DNA of 32,671 nucleotides from Bacillota bacterium (GTDB taxonomy: Bacteria; Bacillota; Clostridia; Acetivibrionales; DUMC01). The stretch covers positions 1 to 32,671 of the forward strand of contig JABUEW010000042.1 of NCBI GenBank assembly GCA_013314855.1. The letters run 5' to 3'. This document shows positions 1-7,800 of the stretch, piece after piece. Position 1 is the stretch's first letter. Each line of letters begins with the position of its first letter. Under the pieces are notes generated by a model. The model was given only the letters and a program-made list of their open reading frames with translations, made no database searches and was not told where the DNA came from. The position numbers and the translations under genes are program-made.

Positions 1-67
1 ATTTTATCATTTCTATATCTTCAGGACTAAATGTCCTACCTGAAAATGTTCTATTAGTATTGTTCAT
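1..67 (-). CDS. N-terminus of a probable insertion-sequence transposase (cut by window edge)
   Basis: An open frame starts at the ATG whose complement is at 65-67 and runs off the left edge after 22 codons. A strong purine-rich ribosome site (GGGGGAGG on the minus strand, about 79-89) precedes it, which makes a real start likely. The peptide contains FSGRTFSPEDIEMIK, which resembles the N-terminus of DUF4338/DruA-like or related transposase proteins; that resemblance is from memory and rests on only 22 residues. A weak minus-strand promoter (TTGGAC at 121-126, TATAGT at 96-101, 19-bp spacer) may serve it. It could equally be an unrelated small gene. Confidence 0.4.
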   Translation of the reverse strand, partial: MNNTNRTFSGRTFSPEDIEMIK

Positions 68-211
68 GACTTGATTACCTACCTCCCCCAAGTCTACTAT
101 ACAATACTAATCTTGTACGTGTCCAACTCGGTTTTGCGAAAATATTTTTTTGCTACTCTCTATAACTCTTGTTTTCTCTTTCTTTTAAATTCGTGCTTCA
201 TCTCTGAATTT

Positions 212-1294
212 ATGAGTACTTTTAATGGATTAAACATGAATCTTGGAAATCTTTCAAGGTTATCTAAAGCCAAAACCCGCTCTATTAGTGCAGAGAATTT
301 TACAGGAGAAAAGGGCAAAGGCGGCATGGCAATTGAGGGTGTTTCTTCAAGAGCTGCAAGGGATTTAGGGCAGGGTTGGAAAGTCAACCCATATGTAATT
401 ATTAAAGCCGGAGAGACCTTTGTACTGGCTGATATTGAAGGTTCCGGAGCAATTCAGCATATTTGGATGACTCCTGGAGGTAAATGGAGGAATAGTATAT
501 TAAGGATATACTGGGATGATAGTGAGCTTCCTTCTGTAGAATGTCCTGTAGGTGACTTTTTTGCTTGTGGATGGAATGAATATGCACAAATTTCATCCCT
601 TGCTGTATGCGTTAACCCGGGTAGCGCATTGAATTGTTACTGGGAAATGCCTTTTAGGAAAAGATGCAAGATGACAATGACCAACAGGGCGGATGAAGAT
701 ATGGTGTTGTATTATCAAATAGATTATACCATTACTGATGTTCCTGAAGATGCTGCATATTTTCACGCTCAATTCAGGCGGGTCAATCCCCTACCTTATA
801 AGGAAGTGTATACAATACTGGATGGTGTTAAAGGACATGGGCATTATGTAGGAACATATATGGCCTGGGGAGTAAATAATAACGGATGGTGGGGAGAAGG
901 AGAGATAAAGTTCTATATTGACGGTGACAAGAAGTTTCCTACCATTTGCGGCACAGGAACAGAAGATTATTTTTGCGGTTCATATAATTTTGAAAATAAG
1001 GCTATTCGCCAATACCAGGAGTTTACTACTCCATATTCAGGCTTGGTACAGGTAATAAGGCCGGATGGTCTTTACAGGTCTCAAACCAGGTTTGGACTTT
1101 ACAGGTGGCACATTATGGACCCCATAAGGTTTGAAGAAGACATTAGAGTCACAATACAGGCGCTTGGCTGGAGGTCGGATGGAAGGTATTTACCGTTACA
1201 GGACGATATATCTTCAGTAGCTTATTGGTATCAGACTCTTCCAGTTGCTCCCTTCCCGAAATTGCCTGATAGGGATTATCTGGAAATAATTTAA
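212..1294 (+). CDS. DUF2961 / GH172-family glycoside hydrolase
   Basis: The 361-residue product belongs to the DUF2961 family, now GH172, whose characterised members act on difructose dianhydride or D-arabinofuranosyl linkages. The family N-terminus (LGNLSRLSKAKTRSISAENF), the IQHIWMT strand, the central GTGTEDYF motif and the C-terminal RFEEDIRVTIQALGW segment are all present, and the ending DRDYLEII fits the family, so the domain looks complete. The frame stays open back to 71, but the extra 47 residues look like translated intergenic DNA; I chose ATG 212 because family similarity begins just after it. No good ribosome site precedes either start. There is no signal peptide, so a cytoplasmic enzyme is likely. 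The IS-like gene diverging just upstream may have replaced the original promoter. The exact substrate cannot be inferred. Confidence 0.8.
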   Translation: MSTFNGLNMNLGNLSRLSKAKTRSISAENFTGEKGKGGMAIEGVSSRAARDLGQGWKVNPYVIIKAGETFVLADIEGSGAIQHIWMTPGGKWRNSILRIYWDDSELPSVECPVGDFFACGWNEYAQISSLAVCVNPGSALNCYWEMPFRKRCKMTMTNRADEDMVLYYQIDYTITDVPEDAAYFHAQFRRVNPLPYKEVYTILDGVKGHGHYVGTYMAWGVNNNGWWGEGEIKFYIDGDKKFPTICGTGTEDYFCGSYNFENKAIRQYQEFTTPYSGLVQVIRPDGLYRSQTRFGLYRWHIMDPIRFEEDIRVTIQALGWRSDGRYLPLQDDISSVAYWYQTLPVAPFPKLPDRDYLEII

Positions 1295-1471
1295 GAAAAA
1301 ACTATGAGTATAAATATAGCATTTTCTTACTTACAGGATAAGAGCAATTATGGTTTGGTTGCCGCTAATGTTAATGATTTCATGAGAGCGCTGATTAGAG
1401 TCCTGATTTCCAGTTCCTTTAACGGTAATTGGTATCTGTTTTCAAATAAGTTATACTTTCAAATAACTATA

Positions 1472-1500
1472 TTGAAAACAAAGTACAGTAATGGTATATT
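1472..1500 (+). promoter_or_regulatory. Probable promoter of asnS
   Basis: TTGAAA at 1472-1477 and TATATT at 1495-1500 are separated by 17 bp and lie about 80 bp upstream of the AsnRS start. A second TATAAT at 1519-1524 has no convincing -35 partner. The 290 bp between the GH172 gene and asnS shows no other gene and no T-box motif. Confidence 0.5.
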
Positions 1501-1584
1501 AAAAGTAAGCTAATGGTATATAATAAAGTAAATAAAGCTAGCCAAGAGAAAAACAGTGGGTGAAAATTAATACGGGGGATGGAA

Positions 1585-2979
1585 ATGATAAAGGTAACCA
1601 TAAAACAACTATATAGGAACACTAAGGAATATATTGGCAAACCTGTAACGGTTTCAGGATGGGTACGCACCCTTAGGGATTCAAAAGCGGTAGGCTTTAT
1701 AGAGCTGAATGACGGCTCCTTTTTTAAAAATCTTCAGGTTGTTTTTGAAAGAGATGTAATAGATAATTTTGATGAAGTGACAAAGCTTTCATCCGGAGCC
1801 TCAGTAATAGTGGAAGGTGAAATTGTAGAAACCCCTAACGCAAGGCAGCCCTTTGAGCTTAAAGCAAGTAAGGTTGAAATAGAAGGGCTTTCGTCGCCGG
1901 ACTATCCTTTGCAAAAAAAGAGGCATTCATTTGAGTTTCTAAGAACAATAGCCCATTTAAGGCCAAGGACTAATACTTTTTCGGCAGTATTCAGGGTAAG
2001 ATCCCTTGTAGCTTACGCTATACACAAGTTCTTCCAAGAGAGGGATTTTGTTTATGTCCACACGCCTATTATAACCTCAAGTGATTGTGAAGGTGCAGGT
2101 GAAATGTTCCGGGTATCGGTACTTGATCCGGAGAATTTACCTTTAAATGAAGAAGGTAAGGTGGATTTCTCAAAAGATTTTTTCGGCAGGAAAACAGGAC
2201 TTACTGTCAGCGGACAATTGGCCGGAGAGGCATATTGTATGGCCTTTAGAAACATATATACCTTTGGACCTACCTTCAGGGCGGAGAATTCCAACACTCC
2301 CAGGCACGCAGCGGAATTCTGGATGATAGAACCGGAAATTGCTTTTGCAGGTCTTAAGGAGGACATGGAACTTGCAGAAGACATGATAAAATATATAATT
2401 AGTTACGCCCTGGAATATGCTCCTGAAGAAATGGAGTTTTTTAACAGCTTTATTGATAAAAACCTTTTTGAAAGATTAGACAATGTTATTAATTCTGATT
2501 TTGGGCACATAACATACACTGAAGCAGTGGATATGCTCAAGAAGGCCAATGAAGCTTTTGAATACCCGGTAGAATGGGGCAAGGACCTACAAACAGAGCA
2601 TGAAAGGTATCTTACCGAGAAAGTGTTCAAAAAACCTGTATTTGTAACAGATTATCCAAAAGATATCAAAGCTTTTTACATGAGGTTGAACGATGACAAC
2701 AGAACAGTGGCTGCTATGGACCTTTTAGTACCGGGTGTAGGTGAGATAATAGGAGGAAGCCAAAGGGAAGAAAGGCTTGAATATTTGGAAAAAAGGATGG
2801 ATGAACTTGGACTGGACAGGGAAGACTATTGGTGGTACCTCGACTTAAGAAAATACGGGGGTACAAGGCATGCAGGGTTTGGTTTGGGTTTTGAAAGGGC
2901 AATAATGTATATAACAGGTATGAGCAATATAAGGGATGTAATTCCATTTCCCAGGACCCCAAGTAATGCAGAGTTTTAA
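1585..2979 (+). CDS. asnS: Asparaginyl-tRNA synthetase
   Basis: The 464-residue product charges tRNA-Asn with asparagine using ATP. An N-terminal OB-fold anticodon-binding domain (about residues 1-110, containing [19 protein letters not shown]) is followed by the class II catalytic core. Motif 2 is visible as [21 protein letters not shown] near residue 230 (split: [11 protein letters not shown] then [10 protein letters not shown]), and motif 3 as [15 protein letters not shown] near residue 430. Length and motif order fit a full bacterial AsnRS rather than AspRS. Two in-frame ATGs occur at 1579 and 1585; the GGGGG at 1574-1578 is correctly spaced only for 1585. The next gene follows after 100 bp. 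This is a housekeeping gene with no sign of damage. Confidence 0.96.
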   Translation: MIKVTIKQLYRNTKEYIGKPVTVSGWVRTLRDSKAVGFIELNDGSFFKNLQVVFERDVIDNFDEVTKLSSGASVIVEGEIVETPNARQPFELKASKVEIEGLSSPDYPLQKKRHSFEFLRTIAHLRPRTNTFSAVFRVRSLVAYAIHKFFQERDFVYVHTPIITSSDCEGAGEMFRVSVLDPENLPLNEEGKVDFSKDFFGRKTGLTVSGQLAGEAYCMAFRNIYTFGPTFRAENSNTPRHAAEFWMIEPEIAFAGLKEDMELAEDMIKYIISYALEYAPEEMEFFNSFIDKNLFERLDNVINSDFGHITYTEAVDMLKKANEAFEYPVEWGKDLQTEHERYLTEKVFKKPVFVTDYPKDIKAFYMRLNDDNRTVAAMDLLVPGVGEIIGGSQREERLEYLEKRMDELGLDREDYWWYLDLRKYGGTRHAGFGLGFERAIMYITGMSNIRDVIPFPRTPSNAEF

Positions 2980-3079
2980 ATTCCCAAATGGAAAAACTGA
3001 GGGGTTGGGAATAACCAGAGAGTGGGATGAATAATTAAGTAATGAATAATCAAGGATAATCAAGTAAGGAGGTTTTTAT

Positions 3080-3499
3080 ATGACTGAAGATTTAATTAAT
3101 GAAGTAGTTATTGAAGAAGAACTACATGAGGACAAATTAAAAATTGTGGATGAGGTAATAGAAACCATAGCCGGAATAGAGGCTTCCAAAGTACGGTGTG
3201 TTGCATCGATGAGTGGTGGATTTACCGATGGATTGGCAGGAATTCTTGGCAAGAAAAACTTAGGAAAAGGAGTTAGGGTAGAGACTCTTGGAAATGCAGT
3301 GAAGGTATTTCTCTCGATAGTAGTAGAATATGGATGCAGAATCCATATGGTAGCAAAGGATGTACAGAATATTGTAAGAGCAGCCATTGAAGATATGACT
3401 GGACTAAAAGTGGCGGAAGTAAATGTAAATGTTGTAGGTATAAGTATGCCTAAAGAGGCCAAGAAGGAAGAAGCAAAGGAAGAAGCAAAGGAAGAATAG
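3080..3499 (+). CDS. Asp23/Gls24 family protein
   Basis: The 139-residue protein has the Asp23/Gls24 (PF03780-type) fold: the GIEASKVRCVASMSGG segment, GKGVRVETLGNAVKVFLSI, and the late VQNIVRAAIEDMTGL helix followed by VAEVNVNVVGISMP. Such proteins are cytoplasmic or membrane-associated and linked to envelope stress, but their biochemical role is not settled. The start has a near-perfect ribosome site (AAGGAGG at 3066-3072). The C-terminus ends in a charged Lys/Glu/Ala tail made of a repeated EEAK unit, encoded by a short tandem DNA repeat. It is probably read with, or shortly after, asnS, since no terminator with a T-run separates them. It is not a translation factor despite sitting between asnS and a tRNA. 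Confidence 0.85.
   Translation: MTEDLINEVVIEEELHEDKLKIVDEVIETIAGIEASKVRCVASMSGGFTDGLAGILGKKNLGKGVRVETLGNAVKVFLSIVVEYGCRIHMVAKDVQNIVRAAIEDMTGLKVAEVNVNVVGISMPKEAKKEEAKEEAKEE
3461..3499 (+). repeat. 12-bp in-frame tandem repeat encoding EEAK units
   Basis: GAAGCAAAGGAA-type 12-bp units repeat at the 3' end of the Asp23-family gene, giving the acidic/basic tail EEAKEEAKEE. The repeat ends exactly at the stop codon, so copy-number change would only lengthen or shorten the tail. Confidence 0.6.
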
Positions 3500-3526
3500 G
3501 AACAATAAAAAATTTAACATAGCCTA

Positions 3527-3555
3527 TTGAATTTCTACAGCTCATATGCTAGTAT
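3527..3555 (+). promoter_or_regulatory. Promoter of tRNA-Leu
   Basis: TTGAAT at 3527-3532 and an extended -10 (TGC followed by TAGTAT at 3550-3555) are 17 bp apart. The predicted transcription start falls about 17 nt before the mature tRNA 5' end, as expected for a tRNA gene. Confidence 0.5.
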
Positions 3556-3578
3556 ATAAAATGCATTGCTGTAGTTGT

Positions 3579-3664
<86 letters not shown>

Positions 3665-3688
3665 CATTTATTTTGGTTTTTCAACCTG

Positions 3689-4792
3689 TCAGTTTCGCTC
3701 ACTGCAAAAAACAACTGTAAAGTAACTTGTCGTCTCACTGCTTCTTGCGCATGTAATTCTATCCGAATTGCTATGGCCAAGAATTTTCATATATTCAGCA
3801 CCTGACGCATCCATAGCTGAAAGCAGGGCGATAATGGAAGGCGGAGAGTCCATATAGTCATTATTAAAATGTTGAATCAGATTAATATCCCTGTTTTCTA
3901 TAGCTTTAATTGATATCTCATCCATTTGCTCAGCTTTCTCAAGAGGGAGATAATGAGAAAAATCAACAGAAGCAATTATCACACTTTTTTTATGTTCCTT
4001 TTCAAGTTTTTCATGAAGGTTTTGGCCAAGTTTTTGGGCTTTCTGCAATCCAAAATTTCCATGCAGCATGATTGGTACGATTTTACTGTCAGGCATATAA
4101 TACTTGATGTAGGGGACCAAACCTGCGATAGAGTGATCATCCTGGAGTAAATCAAAATTCATGTCTGCTATTTTTGAATCTATCAGCGAGTTCACAACAT
4201 CCGTATCCGCTTCCAATATACCAAAGGGAGTCTGCCAGCTCCAGTTTCCGGTATGTACTGTTTTTACTCCTGTTCCTTTGTGGTTGGGTGCTATCACCAC
4301 CACCACTTCAAATTGTTCAGCCGATATTGTCTTAAAAAAAGAAGCAATCATTCCCCCGGCAATGAGATGGTGGGGTACGATGCCGCCTTTTATTTCCGCC
4401 GGACATCCACTATCGCTTAACTCTTTAGCATTTATATCAACTGATTGCGCACTGTCTACTGACTGATTAAACTCTTTTTCACAATAGTATCTGCATTGAA
4501 GCCTTTTAGCACTTACCTGCAGATTATTTTGCAGGTGGGGCTGTTGTTTAAACGAGGCTCCAGGCACAGCATTCCTGTTACCCTGAATATTAGATGAAAT
4601 AGATGACAAACGAAGGAAGAACGTATTTTGCCAGCGCTCAAATATCGGCTGGCTTGAGACACTGTACCCGAATATCGGCTGGATTGAGGCATCATAAATT
4701 ACAGTACGATAATATGCTCCGGAAAGTAGCAGTATCATACATAATCCGGTTATTATAACAAATATAATAAAATGTTTATTAATGTATTTCAT
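3689..4792 (-). CDS. Membrane-anchored Memo-family protein (AmmeMemoRadiSam system protein B)
   Basis: The 367-residue product has one hydrophobic N-terminal segment (about residues 7-27, FIIFVIITGLCMILLLSGAY), an unconserved linker to about residue 125, and then a Memo-like domain. Family marks include GGIVPHHLIAGGMIASFF, VVVIAPNHKGTG, WQTPFGILEADTDVV, DDHSIAGLVPYI, SVDFSHYLP and a C-terminal SYFTVVF strand. Most bacterial family members are soluble and about 270 residues long, so the anchor and linker are additions that put the domain outside the cell. Memo proteins resemble extradiol dioxygenases and bind metal or copper; the reaction is unknown here. It starts 12 bp after the stop of the alpha-2-macroglobulin gene with only a weak GGTGA ribosome site, so it is probably translationally coupled to it. 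A radical-SAM or AMMECR1 partner is not in this window. Confidence 0.8.
   Translation of the reverse strand: MKYINKHFIIFVIITGLCMILLLSGAYYRTVIYDASIQPIFGYSVSSQPIFERWQNTFFLRLSSISSNIQGNRNAVPGASFKQQPHLQNNLQVSAKRLQCRYYCEKEFNQSVDSAQSVDINAKELSDSGCPAEIKGGIVPHHLIAGGMIASFFKTISAEQFEVVVVIAPNHKGTGVKTVHTGNWSWQTPFGILEADTDVVNSLIDSKIADMNFDLLQDDHSIAGLVPYIKYYMPDSKIVPIMLHGNFGLQKAQKLGQNLHEKLEKEHKKSVIIASVDFSHYLPLEKAEQMDEISIKAIENRDINLIQHFNNDYMDSPPSIIALLSAMDASGAEYMKILGHSNSDRITCARSSETTSYFTVVFCSERN
4641..4690 (-). repeat. Short direct repeat inside the Memo-like gene
   Basis: AATATCGGCTGG at 4641-4652 recurs at 4671-4682 with matching flanks (TTGAGAC/TTGAGGC), a 30-bp period. It encodes SIQPIF and SSQPIF in the extracellular linker just after the membrane segment, and looks like a small in-frame duplication. 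Confidence 0.6.
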
Positions 4793-4804
4793 TATTATTC
4801 ACCA

Positions 4805-7800
4805 TTATTCACCTACTTTTTTTATCTCCACCTGTACCTTTTCAGCAAACCCACAAATATCACTAAGACTATGCTTCATATACGTATAATCAGCTGTAAA
4901 TTGTCCCGGTGTTACTGCCCGCGCATAGTAGCTAATGCTTCTTTCCCGGTATTTGCTGTTTTTATTATAATAGAATCCAAATACTACCTTCTGCCCATTT
5001 CTTTCCACAGGATACCACTTCTGGTCAAATTGGTTGGCGGCTGAAACATACCGTAATCCGGCAGGAAGAATATCTGTAATCTCGTAATAGCCGTCGGGAG
5101 CGGTTTCTGAAAACTCAGGCTCCAGGGTGATTTTGATCAGCTGGGATTGGTTGAAACTCGATTGTGTTGCACCATCTACACTGTACATTCTTTTTATTTT
5201 TACCAGTTCATTAGCATCTTCCGCGAAATCCGTTATCGGTGCTGTATAGCTTGAGGTTACGGAAACATCACCTGTGATATTGGAAAATTTTATGTTTTGC
5301 AAAGCTTCAGGTGTAAGCACAAGCTTGAATACTTTGTTTTTATCCAGTGATACATTCTCTTTCCGCCCGTTTACCTCTACTGTAAAACTGCCTGCCTGGT
5401 TGGTGTCAGGAGTCATGTGGGTAACATATATCAACCTTTCTATATTATTAAGGATATACCGTGTGGAGTTGTCCTGTACATATTTAAATAAATCGTCCTT
5501 TTCAGGTGCATTGATTTTAGCAGCAAGAACAGAGCACAGGGAGGTAAGTTCAATAGTATCATCCCTGCCGGCTTTGGAGTCAATATATACATATGGGCTG
5601 TTTGTTACTCCATGTTGATTGATTATATCGTTGTAAACATTCCGCGCTTCATTCAAACTGCCAAGTTCAGCAAGAGCAATGCCGAGGTACAGTTTTTCTT
5701 TGATTCCTATATTTGATAGTTCATCAGGATGTGTATCAGACTGCAGGTCTGCGTTCAGCAGATTTTCAATATCAATTAAAACCGGCTCGTTTAGTGCTGC
5801 CAATCCCCAGAGGGAAGCTGCAGCATCTTCCGCGGTAACATTGGTGTTTTCGAGGGTTTTATAAAAGTACCACTTCATCGCTGTTTTGTCAAATAAATCA
5901 TAGGAGATGGAGTTGTTTAAAGAACTGATTTTTGCGGTTATTTCAGGATTGCTGCTGTCATAGGGAAGCAGCGCAATCCCTCCGTCATATTGCTGATATG
6001 ATTCCAATTGATAGTCTTCCGGGTTTTCTACCCATCTCATTTCTTCTCCATCTCCATAATGTTTTTTAATTAATTCACTTGCAATTTTTCCGGAAAGCTT
6101 CTGGTCGACACGCTCCCCCCAGCTATACAGCAATGAAAGCAGAGAGTTATAATAGGTTGATGTTCCTTCGTTATAGAATGAAAGAGTGGTAAGAGACTTC
6201 CCGCCTGCCGGTTTTAAACTGTCTGTAAGCTTGTAGTACTCTAGTTTACTTGCTTCCAGCAAGCTTTTTACTACCTTGAAATCCCTTTTTATTGCATCGT
6301 TGTATTTACCCTGCTTTGCACTTACTGTAACGGAATAATAGCCTTCTTCCAGTTTTCCTAATTCTATGTTTGTCAAACTATTGCCAATACCTTCTGCTTG
6401 ATAAGTTTTCTTATCTGCTTGATTAGTTTTCTCATCTGTATATTTCTGTTTGCTATCTTTACTAATATCAGCCTTCTTTTCAAGCAAAACAGTATACTCT
6501 ACTTTTTTATCGCTTTCGAGATGCGTGCCGAAGCTTCTGGCAGATATGGCAACTGTATCTCCATCCATAAAAACATTATTAAATATTACATCAACAAAAA
6601 AAGGCAGTTTTACAGGAATATTAATTTTGCCGCTTCCGGCTTTCAAATCATCGCTCGTCTTCTGGTAAGCGACCCCCTGAAAAGTAATTCTCCAGGATGT
6701 AAGGTTATCCGGCAGTTTGAAGCTTGTTTTTCCTTTACCATTGTTGTCTGTTTTAATAGTGCCAAAAAAGGCATTATCCTTAAATATGAACCTGACGGAT
6801 TGAGTTCCGCCTTCCCCTCCCATTTCCGGTGCGCCAAAATTAATATTTAAAGGTTTATAAGATAAATATTCCGAAAGTATTCCTGAGTTAAAGCAATATT
6901 GATACAGGGCGGCAAGGGTATCCACTTGCTGGTTATAAACAGCAAAAAAAGCCTCATCTACAACACTTAAGTTTACTTCGCTTATGCATGGGTTTCCCTG
7001 CGCATCTTTTACATCGATCTCCAGTTGTACGGTGTCGCCAGGCCGGTACTCCTGCTTATCTGTTTTCACATCAATTTTCAATTCTTTCTCTTTGTAATCA
7101 TAGCCAATCAGCTTGTTTCCCGCATCAAATACATTTTTACCATCAAAATATACTGCCTTTACATATATATTAGGTATATAATCTTTTGTAAAGTTAAAGT
7201 TAAAGTTGGGTTCACTTACCACGGTATATGAGAGTATTCCATTTTTGAGAGTCATGTACAGGAAACGGTTGTTTGGCATAGCGGGCAACTCAAGATTGTT
7301 CTTTTTAACAGCTAAACTTACCGTATCTCCCAACTTAAATTTTGCATTATTGTTTTCTGTGTTAATAGAATATCTATCAATATTTCCATCCTGAGGTTGA
7401 GCATATCTATATAAATATACTGTTTCCACAATGGATTTCTGCCTCGAATCGACACTCTCAACCTCGATAATGTAATTTTCATTTTCCTCAATTGGAAATT
7501 CATAAGAGTATTTGCCGTTTAATGTATTGGCACTAAACTCCTGCAGGAGATTTTTAACTTCAAAATAACGGTATTTTTTCTGTACCTTCTTATTGATAAA
7601 ATCATAATACTGGCCTATTTCTTCACGGTCCCAGTGCTGCTTGTAAATTCGTATTTTTAAAGGGATATCCGTTGTGTCTCCCCGGTATTGGTCTACATTA
7701 TACCAAAAGTCTGATTGCGTTTTAAGTTTCTCCAGCTCTATGCGGTTTGTTTTAACCTCTATCAGCCCTGCCTGGTTTTTGGAAGAAGCATTTACCTCTA

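Noticed and set aside
1304-1513. 69-codon plus-strand frame between the GH172 gene and asnS
   Set aside because: No ribosome site, no recognisable domain, and it overlaps the asnS promoter; most likely chance.
1295-1584. T-box leader before asnS
   Set aside because: No AGGGTGGNACCGCG-type antiterminator sequence and no terminator before the gene.
2980-3012. Hairpin ATTCCCAA/TTGGGAAT after asnS as a terminator
   Set aside because: The 17-nt loop is large and no T-run follows; at best a weak mRNA structure.
3076-3462. 128-codon minus-strand frame over the Asp23-family gene
   Set aside because: Antisense shadow of a gene with a clear family match and strong ribosome site.
6398-6850. 150-codon plus-strand frame inside the A2M gene
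   Set aside because: Opposite-strand shadow with no ribosome site; the A2M frame is continuous and conserved.
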